In this document: piece after piece, positions 1 through 8,849 of the stretch
Position numbering within the stretch: position 1 is the stretch's first letter
Layout: every line of letters begins with the position of its first letter
Assembly (NCBI GenBank): GCA_963746255.1
Contig: CAVVAJ010000009.1
Coordinates: 62,001 to 126,000 of the forward strand
From: DAOVXM01 sp963746255
GTDB taxonomy: Bacteria > Chloroflexota > Anaerolineae > Anaerolineales > UBA4823
Direction of reading: 5' to 3'
DNA length: 64,000 bases
Translations under genes and position numbers: made by a program
The notes under the pieces: generated by a model
What the model saw: only the letters and a program-made list of their open reading frames with translations
Databases searched by the model: none
Told to the model about the DNA's origin: nothing

Positions 1-812
1 CCACCAAACACCGATGAGACTTGGAAGATTGCGATAAATCTGTATGATCGAGATGATCAAACCGGATCACCTATCCCAATCAAGTCTTGGCCTTATCGGA
101 TGGAAGATCTCAAGCCTTTGACTTGGGGAGAGATATCATTCGGAGTACCCAAAACCATTCCATCAAATGAGGTCCCGGATGGGGTTACAATGATTCGGCA
201 TAAGCTGAACGGAGCTCAGGTCTTTGACGCCCATGTCGGGGGTGGTACAACATGTGGAAGTGATTATTGGCCGGATTTTTACGATGGATGGGGTGAAGCT
301 AATTTACAAGGCGCTACACAAGTAAACATTCAGAATCAAGCCGATGTCGCTGATTGGCCTTGTTATTCAAAATACTACGTAACATTTCCTTTGGATACAA
401 TTCCGCTTGGCAAAGAGATTACCTCTGCAACTTTTCGTTTCTACCAATTTGGAAATTCAGGCCAAGGCTGGGAACCTGCCCCTCAACCTTCGTTTATTCA
501 GATTGGCGGGATATCAGACGATTGGGATGAAAGGACAATTACTTGGAATAATGCACCAACTCTGAAAGAGAATTATAGTTCCGCTTGGGTATACCCACTT
601 GAAGAATTTCCGGATTATCCTGGCATACCTGTGGAATGGGATATTCTTGAACCGGTGAAAGATTCGTATATAAAACAGTTATCGGTCTACGACTAGTCCT
701 ATACTCTGCAGACAGCGCTATCCATAGTGGGAAGTATTTCTTCTCATCCGATATCGATGATTGGAATGCAGAAGGACGCCCAACTTTGGAAGTACTTTGG
801 AAAAATCCGTAG
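1..812 (+). pseudogene. DNRLRE-domain protein, 5' partial and frameshifted
   Basis: The reading frame is open at the left edge, so the gene begins outside the window. Frame 1 runs to a TAG at 694-696, and frame 3 continues the same domain from about 663 to a TAG at 810-812. The first part contains the TITWNNAP segment typical of DNRLRE-type carbohydrate-binding or adhesive modules. The second part supplies the expected end of the domain, with LRLVLYSADSA followed by RPTLEVLW. The two halves join if one base is missing between about 661 and 690. The protein is probably secreted or surface-exposed, but its N-terminus is not visible. The break may be real or a sequencing error. A specific function cannot be given. 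Confidence 0.55.
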
Positions 813-883
813 TTCGATGTTTGCAATTTCTTATTAGCCTCCACAATTAAATCCGGCATACTTAGGGAAATAGATAACCAAAC

Positions 884-1469
884 TTACTTGGCACTCGTTT
901 CGTTATCAGATGAATCGACAACTATGTGATTTACTGCTATATGTAACGATTCATAGAATTCGTATGGAATCAAATCTGTGGGACGCGGCAACTTCGATTG
1001 CTCGGCTCCTCGCCCGGTCAGTACTAACATGTTTCTACCCACACCCGCTGCTTGACCAGCCATGATATCCGTCAATGCATCACCGATCATTATTGACGCT
1101 GAGAGATTGATGTTTAAATCACCAGCAGCCTTAAATAATAACCCCGGTTTGGGCTTGCGGCATGTACAATTCTCTTCAGGTGCATGGGGGCACATGATAT
1201 ACACCATCTATCCGGCCACCTACTGACTGTATCTCCATGATCAATCGATGGTTAATTTCATCGGCAGTACTTTGTGAAATTATTCCGCGCCCGACTGCGG
1301 ATTGATTCGTGATAATGACGATCTTATAGTCGCTATCGCAGATCATTGACAAAGCTCTTAGTGCTTGTGGGTAGATAGCTACATCCTCCCAAGAGCGGAC
1401 GTAATCATACCGATTTTCGATGATCACTCCATCACGGTCTATGAAAATAGCTCGGTGTAAACTATCCAT
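884..1469 (-). pseudogene. GmhB-like HAD phosphatase (heptose bisphosphate family), frameshifted
   Basis: The frame starting at 1469 shows HAD motif I (IDRDGVI, nucleophile Asp11) and motif II (ITNQSAVGRG). It ends at the HVPPCT stop. The next frame continues with the zinc-binding loop CPHAPEENCTCRKPKPG and the acidic motif GDALTDIMAG. Removing one base at about 1193 joins them into YHCPHAPEENC, the sequence expected for D-glycero-D-manno-heptose 1,7-bisphosphate 7-phosphatases and related histidinol-phosphate phosphatases. The combined length of about 195 residues matches the family. The role would be sugar bisphosphate dephosphorylation in the cytoplasm. No other heptose pathway gene is adjacent, so the substrate is uncertain. 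It lies downstream of glpD on the same strand. Confidence 0.7.
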
Positions 1470-1613
1470 CTTGAATATGGTTGTATCCGAATAAGTTTGA
1501 TGTAGAAGAGTATACCGGAATGGTTATTTATGGATACCTTTATCTGGGGAGGTAAGATTTGAGGTCGTCCAGACAGATTTCCAAGAAAATTCTCATAGTG
1601 ATATCTATCAAAG

Positions 1614-3324
1614 TTAATCGCCAATAAATTGATTATTTACCATCTTATGCTTAGTTCTGAGAATATCGTTCACCCGCTCAACTTCGACTGTTCGAGTTTC
1701 ATCGTCCCAACCCAAAGTTTCCGCACAGATCACAGCTAACGATTGCAGCCCAGCGGGAGTCAGCTGCCCCAGTTTACCTATCATCGTCCGGCGGAAGATC
1801 AGGTCATCCAGATGGACGACATCTTCGGTGCATAGGAGATACTCTACCTCACCAACAGAGATGGACGGCAGTTGATCAACCATAATTGACGCTTTTCCCC
1901 CCATCATATCCAAGAGTTCTACAACCTTGGTGCCATACTGTGAAAACAAAGTCTCCAGCCGATCGTGCTCAATGGGGGGACCGGAAAGAAGACCCTCCAG
2001 CCATTTTCTTTTTTCGGCTTCCGTCGCCGGGTAATCGTGACTGCCACCAATCTTCACCACAACAGTTGAGCATCTCCTAGGCTGTCCCAAACGCGCCAAT
2101 ACCAGGTCGGTCGTTTTCTCTGCAAATGAGCGGAACGTCGTCCATTTGCCACCAACTAGTGACAGTACCGGGTAGCTGTGTTCGCGGTCACATTCGAGCA
2201 GTTCAACTTTATGATCCCGGCTGATCTGCCCGGTGAAACCAACATCTGAATACGGCAGCGGTCTCACCCCAGAGAAGGTGAATACGATCTGCGAATGATC
2301 GACCGAGATTTCAGGGAAGACACGCCCGATCATATCAAAAAAATACTTTATCTCCTCATCCGTAATGACTGCATCATCCGGGTTATCGATCTTGAGATCC
2401 GAGGTGCCAACTAACACTTTGTCAGCGATCGGGTAAATCAGGACGATGCGTCCATCGTTGTTTTCGAAGAAAAATTCGTGTTCTCCGAGCGCCACGCGCA
2501 GCTGCGGATGATTTAAGATCACATGTGAACCTTTGGTCCCGCCAATATAATGGGTGTCAGTAGAAAGTTTGTTGTTGACCTGATCAATCCATGGGCCACC
2601 CGCATTTACAACGACTTTAGGCTGAAGTTTGATCTCATATCCATCCAATAAATCTCTCAAGATCACGCTTTCCCCGTTAGCAGATTCCAACGTCACGTAG
2701 TTCAATGGAATTGCCTGGTCATTAGCTTCTACGGCATCTGTGATGAGTTCTACCGCAATCCGTTCAGGGGATGGCATCGCACCATCATAATATGTTCCGG
2801 TATAGATAACTTCTGGACTCAAGTCCGGGAATTTATGGAGTGAAGCCCTTCGGTTGCGAAAGGTATGCTTTGGAACAGTTTTCTGTTTGCGGGTATAAAA
2901 ATCGTACAAAAGCATGCCTATCTTGATTACCATAGCCCCACGCTCAGCAGGCCGGTCCAATATGCCGAAAAATTTTAGCGGTGCGTTGAACAATCCAGAG
3001 AACATGCGGAAGATCGGGAAAGTTGTTGGCTAAAGGTTTGACCAGATGCGGAGCATTCTCTAACAACCGGTTGCGCTCTGCGACCGCCTCGCGCACCAAA
3101 CGGAATTCACCATTCTCCAGATATCGGATCCCGCCGTGCACCATGTGGGAGGATGCAGCACTGGCACCACTACAGTAATCCCCGCGGTCAACCATAACCA
3201 CATCGATACCCTGCAAAGCCAAATCCCGGAACGTGCCGATACCGTTAATGCCCGCCCCCACGATCAAGACGCTTATGCTCGGGTGCTCCTGCAAGTGTTG
3301 AATACGATCACGTCTGCTGCGCAT
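1614..3324 (-). pseudogene. glpD: Glycerol-3-phosphate dehydrogenase (FAD), frameshifted
   Basis: The first frame (start 3324) has the FAD-binding motif VGAGINGIG, the VDRGDYCSGAS segment and MVHGGIRYLE, all typical of aerobic GlpD. The second frame (about 3005 to 1614) carries the rest of the oxidoreductase, including NAGGPWIDQV, GTSDLKI, FSGVRPL and VGGKWTTFR, and the C-terminal DAO_C region. The frames overlap at 2944-3005. The expected transition NNFPIFRMF is restored if one base is removed from the G run at 3016-3018. The intact product would be about 560 residues, the normal size. The enzyme oxidises sn-glycerol 3-phosphate to dihydroxyacetone phosphate at the membrane and passes electrons to quinone. 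No glpK or glpF is nearby. Confidence 0.8.
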
Positions 3325-3441
3325 GCCTGTCTCACTTCCAGCTAAAGCTTATGTTTGGGAATTGAAACTCTCCCCACTCATTTTAATCCCGATTATTAGA
3401 AATAAATACAACAGTCCCAAGGAAATCTCAGGTTAACACCA

Positions 3442-3463
3442 AAACCCCCATCCCTGGGGGTTT
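3442..3463 (-). terminator. Stem-loop after tRNA-Val
   Basis: AAACCCCCA and TGGGGGTTT form a perfect short stem around a four-base loop, just 6 bases past the 3' end of the minus-strand tRNA-Val. On the minus strand the stem is followed by a TTTT run. This fits an intrinsic terminator of the tRNA transcript. Confidence 0.6.
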
Positions 3464-3468
3464 GAGTG

Positions 3469-3542
3469 TGGGCAGGACAGGACTCGAACCTGCGACCTCT
3501 TCTGTGTAAGAGAAGCGCTCTAACCAACTGAGCTACCCGCCC
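3469..3542 (-). tRNA. tRNA-Val (anticodon TAC)
   Basis: A 74-base cloverleaf reads on the minus strand. The acceptor arms GGGCGGG/CCTGCCC pair with one G-U, and the D arm contains TAGCTCAGTTGG. The anticodon stem CTTCT/AGAAG encloses the loop CTTACAC with anticodon TAC. The T arm GCAGG-TTCGAGT-CCTGT is canonical. The discriminator is A and CCA is not encoded. A TATAAT -10 element on the minus strand lies at 3552-3557. Confidence 0.95.
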
Positions 3543-3551
3543 GTAACGGCA

Positions 3552-3557
3552 ATTATA
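3552..3557 (-). promoter_or_regulatory. -10 element of tRNA-Val
   Basis: TATAAT on the minus strand sits 9 bases upstream of the tRNA-Val 5' end. The -35 region is weak (TTCACG at 18-base spacing). The position fits a short tRNA leader. Confidence 0.5.
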
Positions 3558-3659
3558 CACTAAACAAACACGCTACGTGAATCCTTCAGACACGATGTTC
3601 ATGACTTTGCTCATATAGATTAATGATCGATATGCATTCCGGATTCATCTACGCTGGTG

Positions 3660-3665
3660 TATAAT
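3660..3665 (+). promoter_or_regulatory. -10 element upstream of the cobalamin riboswitch
   Basis: A perfect TATAAT lies about 40 bases before the first conserved riboswitch block. The -35 hexamer 17 bases upstream (TTCCGG) is poor. It is the best candidate for the btuFCD transcript start. Confidence 0.4.
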
Positions 3666-3699
3666 ATCTATCACAGGACATTAATAATTTCACCAAAAC

Positions 3700-3862
3700 G
3701 CGCTTGGTGCCCTAACCCCCGGATGGGCGGGCTTAATGACGAAGCCGGTGTTGTGGATTTCCACAAAGTCCGGCGCTGTTGCGCAACTGTGAAGGATGTG
3801 GTTATTCTGATTTCATCCTGAGCCAGGTCGATCGCCAAGATGCCGTTCTCACAAACCTCGCA
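3700..3862 (+). ncRNA. Cobalamin (adenosylcobalamin-type) riboswitch
   Basis: The block order matches the cobalamin aptamer. TTGGTGCCC is at 3704-3712, followed by the GCCGGTG/CCGGCGCTG pairing region. The conserved core GCGCAACTGTGA starts at 3781, and the B12-box-like GAGCCAGGTCGATCGCC is at 3820-3836. It directly precedes a BtuFCD-type importer, the textbook genomic position. High cobalamin would be expected to switch expression off. The boundaries are approximate because the aptamer fold was not computed. Confidence 0.85.
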
Positions 3863-3864
3863 GA

Positions 3865-3921
3865 AAGGAGGTGGGATCAGTCATCAACACTCGAACACCT
3901 CCCCTGAGCGAAAGTCAGGGG
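3865..3921 (+). promoter_or_regulatory. Riboswitch expression platform hairpins
   Basis: Two possible stems follow the aptamer. GGAGGTG (about 3868-3874) can pair with CACCTCC (3896-3902). CCCCTGA (3901-3907) pairs perfectly with TCAGGGG (3915-3921) across a GCGAAAG loop and is followed by a weakly T-rich stretch. The two stems share bases and are mutually exclusive, as expected for a switching platform. Confidence 0.5.
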
Positions 3922-3999
3922 ATTTCCATTTAATATATAGTCACAGACACCATCTATGAGCATGATTACAATTTTTAAAACTTGGAGTAGAAATCTGCG

Positions 4000-4926
4000 A
4001 TGACAAGAAAAACAACCTGCATATTTTTCGTGATTATGTTTGCCAGCATCTTTCTATTGGGGGCCTGTACAGCAGCAATACCCGCAACGACAACTATCAA
4101 CGACGGTCTGGGAAGGGAGATCACCCTGGAAGAGCCTGCTCAAAGGGTCGCCTCTTTGGCCGCCTCCAATACGGAGATCCTCTTTGCGATCGGGGCTGGC
4201 GAGCAGGTCGTAGCACGGGACGCGTTTTCAGATTTCCCTGACGCTGCTCTGGATGTCACCGACATCGGCGGCGGTTGGGGTGAGATTGACACCGAGACGC
4301 TCTTATATTTGGACCCTGATCTAGTTCTAGCGGCTGAGATCAATGCCCCAGAACAGGTACAGGCGCTGGAAGAGCTGGGATTGACCGTTTTCTATCTCGC
4401 AAATCCAGAGGACATCGAAGGCATGTTTGATAATTTACTTATCGTCGCTGCTCTCACCGGACGTGAGAGTGAAGCCCAGGCTTTGATTGATGAACTGGAA
4501 ACCCGGGTTGCAGCGGTTGATGAGAAAATTAGTGATGTGAAGGAACAACCATTAGTCTTCTATGAACTTGATGGCACCGACGCCAATGCCCCCTGGACAT
4601 CCGGACAAGGGACCTTCATCGATCTCTTGATCGCTCGTGCTGGTGGAGAGAACCTCGGAAACGTGTTAGAGGATGCCTGGGCACAGATCAGCATCGAAGA
4701 GCTGATCACCCAGAACCCGGATATCATCCTCTTAGGGGATTACGTTTGGGGTGGTGTTACCCCAGAGGATATCGCTTCCAGAACGGGTTGGGAAGCCATC
4801 GCCGCTGTCCAAAATGAACGAGTATTCCCATTCGATGACAATTTGGTAAGCCGACCAGGACCGCGGATGGTCGCCGGTCTGGAGGAACTGGCTAAACTGC
4901 TCCACCCCGAGCAGTTTGAGGAGTAA
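4000..4926 (+). CDS. btuF: Cobalamin ABC transporter substrate-binding lipoprotein
   Basis: The 308-residue protein has a lipoprotein signal peptide ending in the lipobox LLGAC (Cys about residue 23). A TroA/BtuF-type periplasmic-binding fold follows, with DGLGREITLEEPAQRVASLAASNTEILFAIGAG near residues 34-66. It delivers corrinoid to the BtuCD permease outside the membrane. The cobalamin riboswitch immediately upstream and the btuC and btuD homologues downstream identify the cargo as cobalamin rather than ferric siderophore, which the family also covers. Expression is probably repressed by cobalamin through the riboswitch. The corrinoid-dependent methyltransferases further along the window would need this supply. 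Confidence 0.85.
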   Translation: MTRKTTCIFFVIMFASIFLLGACTAAIPATTTINDGLGREITLEEPAQRVASLAASNTEILFAIGAGEQVVARDAFSDFPDAALDVTDIGGGWGEIDTETLLYLDPDLVLAAEINAPEQVQALEELGLTVFYLANPEDIEGMFDNLLIVAALTGRESEAQALIDELETRVAAVDEKISDVKEQPLVFYELDGTDANAPWTSGQGTFIDLLIARAGGENLGNVLEDAWAQISIEELITQNPDIILLGDYVWGGVTPEDIASRTGWEAIAAVQNERVFPFDDNLVSRPGPRMVAGLEELAKLLHPEQFEE

Positions 4927-4975
4927 GACTGACTCAAGAGACACATACATTGTGCTTCTCCAGGTGAGCCAACCA

Positions 4976-6004
4976 ATGCGTTCGAGTGCCCGACCTTATC
5001 TCATCAATATCCTGATCCTGGTGCTGGCGATCCTCCTCAGCATCGGGATCGGCTCGGTATTCATTCCTCCTGCCACGATCCTAAAAGTGCTCGCGGCCCG
5101 GTTCCCAGGTATGGTTATCGAGAGTAATTGGCCGGACACCGTGAATACGATTATCCTTCAGGTCCGCTTACCGCATACCGCCTTGCTGATCTTGACCGGC
5201 GCCGCCCTCGCCGGGAGTGGGGCGGCTTACCAAGGATTGTTCCGCAACCCGCTTGCCGACCCATATTTAATCGGGGTGGCTTCCGGTGCCGGATTAGGCG
5301 CAGTGCTTGCGCTGACGATTCATTGGCCCAGTACGCTCCTCGGTATGTACACGATCCCACTGAGTGCGTTTCTCGGTGCGCTTATCACGATTCTGGTTGT
5401 ATACGCGCTGGCGCGCGTCGGACGGACTGTTCCCACCACCTCTTTGATCCTTGCTGGAGTGGTCTTCGGCTCCTTCGCGACCGCCCTCACCTCGCTGCTG
5501 ATGATCCAATCGGATGCCGAGCTGCGGCGCGCTTTATCTTGGCTGTTGGGTGGGGCGATGATCACCGGTTGGGAGCCAGTCATGGTTATGCTGCCCTATA
5601 TTATGCTCGGCCTGGGGGCTATCCTGCTCTCTGGGCATGCGCTTAATGTGCTGCAGTTCGGAGAGGAGCAAGCCCAACAGCTCGGTCTGCCGATCGAGAG
5701 GATCAAACTGCTGATCATCATATTCGCATCCCTGACTACCGCGGCTGCGGTCGCCTTTGCTGGAATTATCGGATTTATCGGGCTTATTGTCCCCCACATC
5801 GTCCGCATGCGCTGGGGGCCTGATTACCGACAATTGATCCCGTTATCGATCATCGGGGGAGCAAGTGCACTGCTGCTTGCAGACCTGCTGGCACGGGTCG
5901 TGCTTGCCCCGCAAGTCATCCCTGTTGGCATCGTTACCGCACTGGCTGGTGCTCCATTCTTTCTGTGGATCTTACAGCGTGCGAAAAAACAGGCATTCTG
6001 GTAG
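4976..6004 (+). CDS. btuC: Cobalamin ABC transporter permease (FecCD/BtuC family)
   Basis: The polytopic membrane protein has about ten hydrophobic segments and the FecCD signature GAALAGSGAAYQGLFRNPLADPYLIG. GFIGLIVPHIVRM is present near residue 270. The ATG at 4976 is preferred because AGGTGAG lies 8 bases upstream. A TTG start at 4916 would overlap the end of btuF and add 20 hydrophilic residues. The protein forms the transmembrane channel for corrinoid uptake with the following ATPase. The 342-residue length is typical. Confidence 0.88.
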   Translation: MRSSARPYLINILILVLAILLSIGIGSVFIPPATILKVLAARFPGMVIESNWPDTVNTIILQVRLPHTALLILTGAALAGSGAAYQGLFRNPLADPYLIGVASGAGLGAVLALTIHWPSTLLGMYTIPLSAFLGALITILVVYALARVGRTVPTTSLILAGVVFGSFATALTSLLMIQSDAELRRALSWLLGGAMITGWEPVMVMLPYIMLGLGAILLSGHALNVLQFGEEQAQQLGLPIERIKLLIIIFASLTTAAAVAFAGIIGFIGLIVPHIVRMRWGPDYRQLIPLSIIGGASALLLADLLARVVLAPQVIPVGIVTALAGAPFFLWILQRAKKQAFW

Positions 6005-6015
6005 AGGAAGTCATT

Positions 6016-6792
6016 ATGTTGAAAATAAAGTCGCTTACCGTCAGCTACAATGGAAATGAGATCCTAAAGAAAATCTCAATGACTATCGCACCAGGCGAGA
6101 TATTCGCCCTGGTCGGGCCCAACGGCGCGGGAAAATCGACTTTGATTAAAACCATCAGCGGCGTCCTAACCCCCAAATCCGGTTCCATCTACATTGACAG
6201 GCTTGACATCGCCACGCTGAATAGCACCCAACGTGCGAGGCATCTAGCAGTTGTCCCCCAAGCGCGGGAGCTGCCGGGAGCATATACAGTTTACGATACG
6301 GTTCTGCTGGGACGAACGCCGTATTTGGGATGGCTTGGTCAGGCAGGCGAAAAGGACCATGCCCTTGTCCGGCTGGCAATGAACCGCACCCAAACCTCAT
6401 CTCTCGCCGAGCGCCGTATCAGCCAATTATCAGGTGGAGAACAGCAGCGCGTCTTACTGGCGCGCGCGCTGGCTCAGAACACTCCCATCATGCTTTTAGA
6501 TGAGCCCACTACACACCTTGACTTGGAACACCAGACCAATTTGTTAAACCTGGTCTGCCAGCTAGCCTCCGAACAGGATCTTACTGTGTTGATGGTGCTA
6601 CACGACCTAAACTTGGCTGCACTCTATGCCAGCCGGGTTGCGGTTCTAGTTTCAGGACGTATCCAAGCCCAAGGCACACCCCTGGAAGTCTTAACACCGC
6701 AAACACTTACCTCAGTCTACAACGTACCCGTAAATGTGATTTCGCATCCCGAATACGGAACCCCGCTGGTGCTTCCAGAAGGACACCAATAA
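6016..6792 (+). CDS. btuD: Cobalamin ABC transporter ATP-binding protein
   Basis: A 258-residue ABC ATPase with Walker A GPNGAGKST, a Q-loop (VVPQAR), signature LSGGEQQR, Walker B MLLDEPT and an H-loop (VLHDLN). It belongs to the FepC/BtuD branch. The ATG at 6016 follows AGAGGAAG and lies 11 bases after the btuC stop, so translation is probably coupled. It powers BtuC. The three genes form one riboswitch-controlled operon. Confidence 0.88.
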   Translation: MLKIKSLTVSYNGNEILKKISMTIAPGEIFALVGPNGAGKSTLIKTISGVLTPKSGSIYIDRLDIATLNSTQRARHLAVVPQARELPGAYTVYDTVLLGRTPYLGWLGQAGEKDHALVRLAMNRTQTSSLAERRISQLSGGEQQRVLLARALAQNTPIMLLDEPTTHLDLEHQTNLLNLVCQLASEQDLTVLMVLHDLNLAALYASRVAVLVSGRIQAQGTPLEVLTPQTLTSVYNVPVNVISHPEYGTPLVLPEGHQ

Positions 6793-6881
6793 CCAGCACG
6801 GGTACCCACACATCACTCAACCGAAGATTGCCCTCTTTCCATCTGGTGTATCAATTTATCGTTTTTAATGAAATATCAGGT

Positions 6882-7595
6882 TTACAAGCCCGCAGCCGCA
6901 TCTGCGTCTACAAGCCAAAAGAGTTCCCCCTTTACCGGCTGCACACGCGCGGCTGGCATGTCGAGATTAGGTTTATCCCCCAAGATCTGCTGAAGCACAT
7001 GGGATTTACGCGCTCCACTCGCCAAGAAAACAATCTCGTTCGCATGATTTAATAAAGGTAATGTCATGGTTAGTCTGGCGACTAGGGGTGGCGGGGGCTG
7101 GTTGTGTTCAACAGCAACCACCAGCCGCTCCTGCTCTTGCAAAGCTGATGAGCCCGGAAAGAGCGATGCCGTATGCCCATCAGCACCAATCCCCAGCAAC
7201 ACAAGATCAAAAACAGGCATGTCCCTGCGCCGATCATCAGCAACGCTCGGTGGAGGTGTCCATTTGAAGAACTGCTTGATCGCGAGCTCATACTGCAGCG
7301 CAGCATCCAGTGGAGCGATCTCACCACGCATCCGGAAGATATTTTCCGCCGGCAAGGAAATATGTTCAATCAGTGATATTTCAACCATACGAAAGTTGCT
7401 GTTTTCATGGTCCGGCGGTACAGCCCGTTCATCCCCCCAAAATAGGTAGGTGTGCTGCCAATCGACTTGGTCCGCATTAGCCGACTTTCCCAGTAGTTCA
7501 TAAACACTGCGAGGGGTAGTCCCACCTGCCAGTACGCATATAAATCGTCCGGTCTCAGCGATGTGCTTCTGTGCAGATCGCACGATTAGGTCCAC
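6882..7595 (-). CDS. pgl: 6-phosphogluconolactonase
   Basis: The DevB/SOL-type lactonase has FICVLAGGTTPRSVYELL, a WGDERAVPPDHENSNF block and LGIGADGHTASLFPGS, the three conserved blocks of the family. It hydrolyses 6-phosphogluconolactone to 6-phosphogluconate in the oxidative pentose phosphate pathway. The GTG at 7595 is the first standard start. However, the in-frame codons up to about 7652 encode AIQIYRNNEQLASAA, which looks like the missing first strand and helix and is preceded by a stop without an ATG. The true start is therefore unclear, through a rare start codon or an upstream indel. The 237-residue length is close to normal. It is divergent from the rpiR-type gene. Confidence 0.85.
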   Translation of the reverse strand: MDLIVRSAQKHIAETGRFICVLAGGTTPRSVYELLGKSANADQVDWQHTYLFWGDERAVPPDHENSNFRMVEISLIEHISLPAENIFRMRGEIAPLDAALQYELAIKQFFKWTPPPSVADDRRRDMPVFDLVLLGIGADGHTASLFPGSSALQEQERLVVAVEHNQPPPPLVARLTMTLPLLNHANEIVFLASGARKSHVLQQILGDKPNLDMPAARVQPVKGELFWLVDADAAAGL

Positions 7596-7652
7596 TGCTG
7601 CTGAAGCCAGCTGCTCATTGTTACGGTATATCTGAATGGCGTGTCCTGGAAT

Positions 7653-7992
7653 TCATCATACGGGTCTCCAAGCAACCTTGTAAGGTAATGAAAGTAAACG
7701 AATTACTCCATACCAATCTTACCAGTGATTGCACAGCGAGCTGTCGGTTCTTGCCATATGTAGATCAAATTAATCCCCCACCACTGCCTAAAATACAATC
7801 CAATTTTGAAATGTCAATCGCTAACGATCAAAACACCTATTGATATTTTTTGCAACAACACTTACAATTAGCATAATGGCTTGCATAATGACATAATTCA
7901 CAATTTATGCAAAATATTTAGCGATTTCAAGTTTTGCAGTCTAGCAGCTTTAACCTGCGAATAAAATATTTTTACTATTTCCGGAGGCGCTT
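7653..7992. other. Divergent intergenic region pgl / rpiR-type
   Basis: About 340 bases separate the lactonase from the RpiR regulator. I see no credible gene here. The right half (7840-7980) is AT-rich and contains the inverted repeat listed separately, so it probably holds promoters for both directions. A strong ribosome binding site, CCGGAGG, lies at 7981-7987. Confidence 0.5.
7881..7912. promoter_or_regulatory. Inverted repeat, candidate RpiR-type operator
   Basis: TTGCATAA (7881-7888) and its exact complement TTATGCAA (7905-7912) are separated by 16 bases. A direct copy of GCATAATG also occurs at 7871-7878 and 7883-7890. The repeat lies about 80 bases upstream of an RpiR-family regulator, a usual site for autoregulation. 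The link to this regulator is an inference. Confidence 0.45.
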
Positions 7993-8829
7993 ATGCTGTA
8001 CGAAGATCGGATCCGTCAGGAACGTTCCGGCATGTCAAAAAGTTTCGCCAAACTGGCTGATTTCCTGCTCGATTCTTACGTCGAGGCGGCATTCATGACT
8101 GCTAGTGAATTAGCACACACCCTCAACCTGGATGCTGCCACGGTCGTACGCTTTTCACAGTTTCTAGGCTACTCAGGTTTCCCTGAACTCCAGCGCGAAA
8201 TCCGGGCGCGTGTGAAGGCAGACCTGCTAATTCGCCCGAAAGAGGCTGAGGAGCCGGATACCGCCCCGGAAATTGCGGCTCTTGCCATGCACGAACTTGC
8301 AGAAGCATTGGAACAAACACGCATCACTCTTGACACGGATGCCCTTGCCAAACTCGTCGAGCTGATGGGACAGGTACGGCGGATCGTCGTACTAGCTGAA
8401 GGTCCCGCCCAACCGACGGCGTACAGCCTGGTCCATTATTTAGAACAAGGAGGCATCCAAGTCTATATCGCCCGTTCGGGCATCGCCGATCTGGCACGAA
8501 CGGTTAACACTGCAACCAACAATGACCTACTTCTAGCGCTGGAGGTCGTTGGTCAGTCACCCTACATTGCCCGAGCCCTAGATATTGCCCAATCGCGCGG
8601 CATCCCAACCGCAGCAATCGTCGGTGCCTCCTCACTAGCTTCGGCGCGCTCAGCTGATATCGTCTTGGCAGCCATGGCTCATCCATCTTTAGGGATCGGG
8701 ATAGTCTCCATCGAAGCGGTTGTCTATGTGCTCGCGCAGGTCTTGCGCTGGCGTTTTTCCGAACGTTTCGCTGGTACTGAACAAGCGATCAGTAAGCTTT
8801 CAGAACGTATCCAACAACCCCTCGAATAA
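7993..8829 (+). CDS. MurR/RpiR-family transcriptional regulator
   Basis: The 278-residue protein has an N-terminal HTH_6 domain (residues about 1-75, including AAFMTASELAHTLNLDAATVVRFSQFLGYSGF). A C-terminal SIS sugar-phosphate-binding domain follows (about 110-250). Such regulators sense phosphosugars and control sugar catabolic genes. Its position opposite 6-phosphogluconolactonase suggests control of the pentose phosphate step. The FAA hydrolase follows after 20 bases, probably in the same transcript. The start is set by CCGGAGG five bases upstream. Confidence 0.88.
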   Translation: MLYEDRIRQERSGMSKSFAKLADFLLDSYVEAAFMTASELAHTLNLDAATVVRFSQFLGYSGFPELQREIRARVKADLLIRPKEAEEPDTAPEIAALAMHELAEALEQTRITLDTDALAKLVELMGQVRRIVVLAEGPAQPTAYSLVHYLEQGGIQVYIARSGIADLARTVNTATNNDLLLALEVVGQSPYIARALDIAQSRGIPTAAIVGASSLASARSADIVLAAMAHPSLGIGIVSIEAVVYVLAQVLRWRFSERFAGTEQAISKLSERIQQPLE

Positions 8830-8849
8830 GATCTACGGAGTATATTGAC

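Noticed and set aside
1439..1624. 61-residue minus-strand ORF between glpD and the gmhB-like gene
   Set aside because: It overlaps both neighbours, shows no family resemblance and is best explained as leader sequence.
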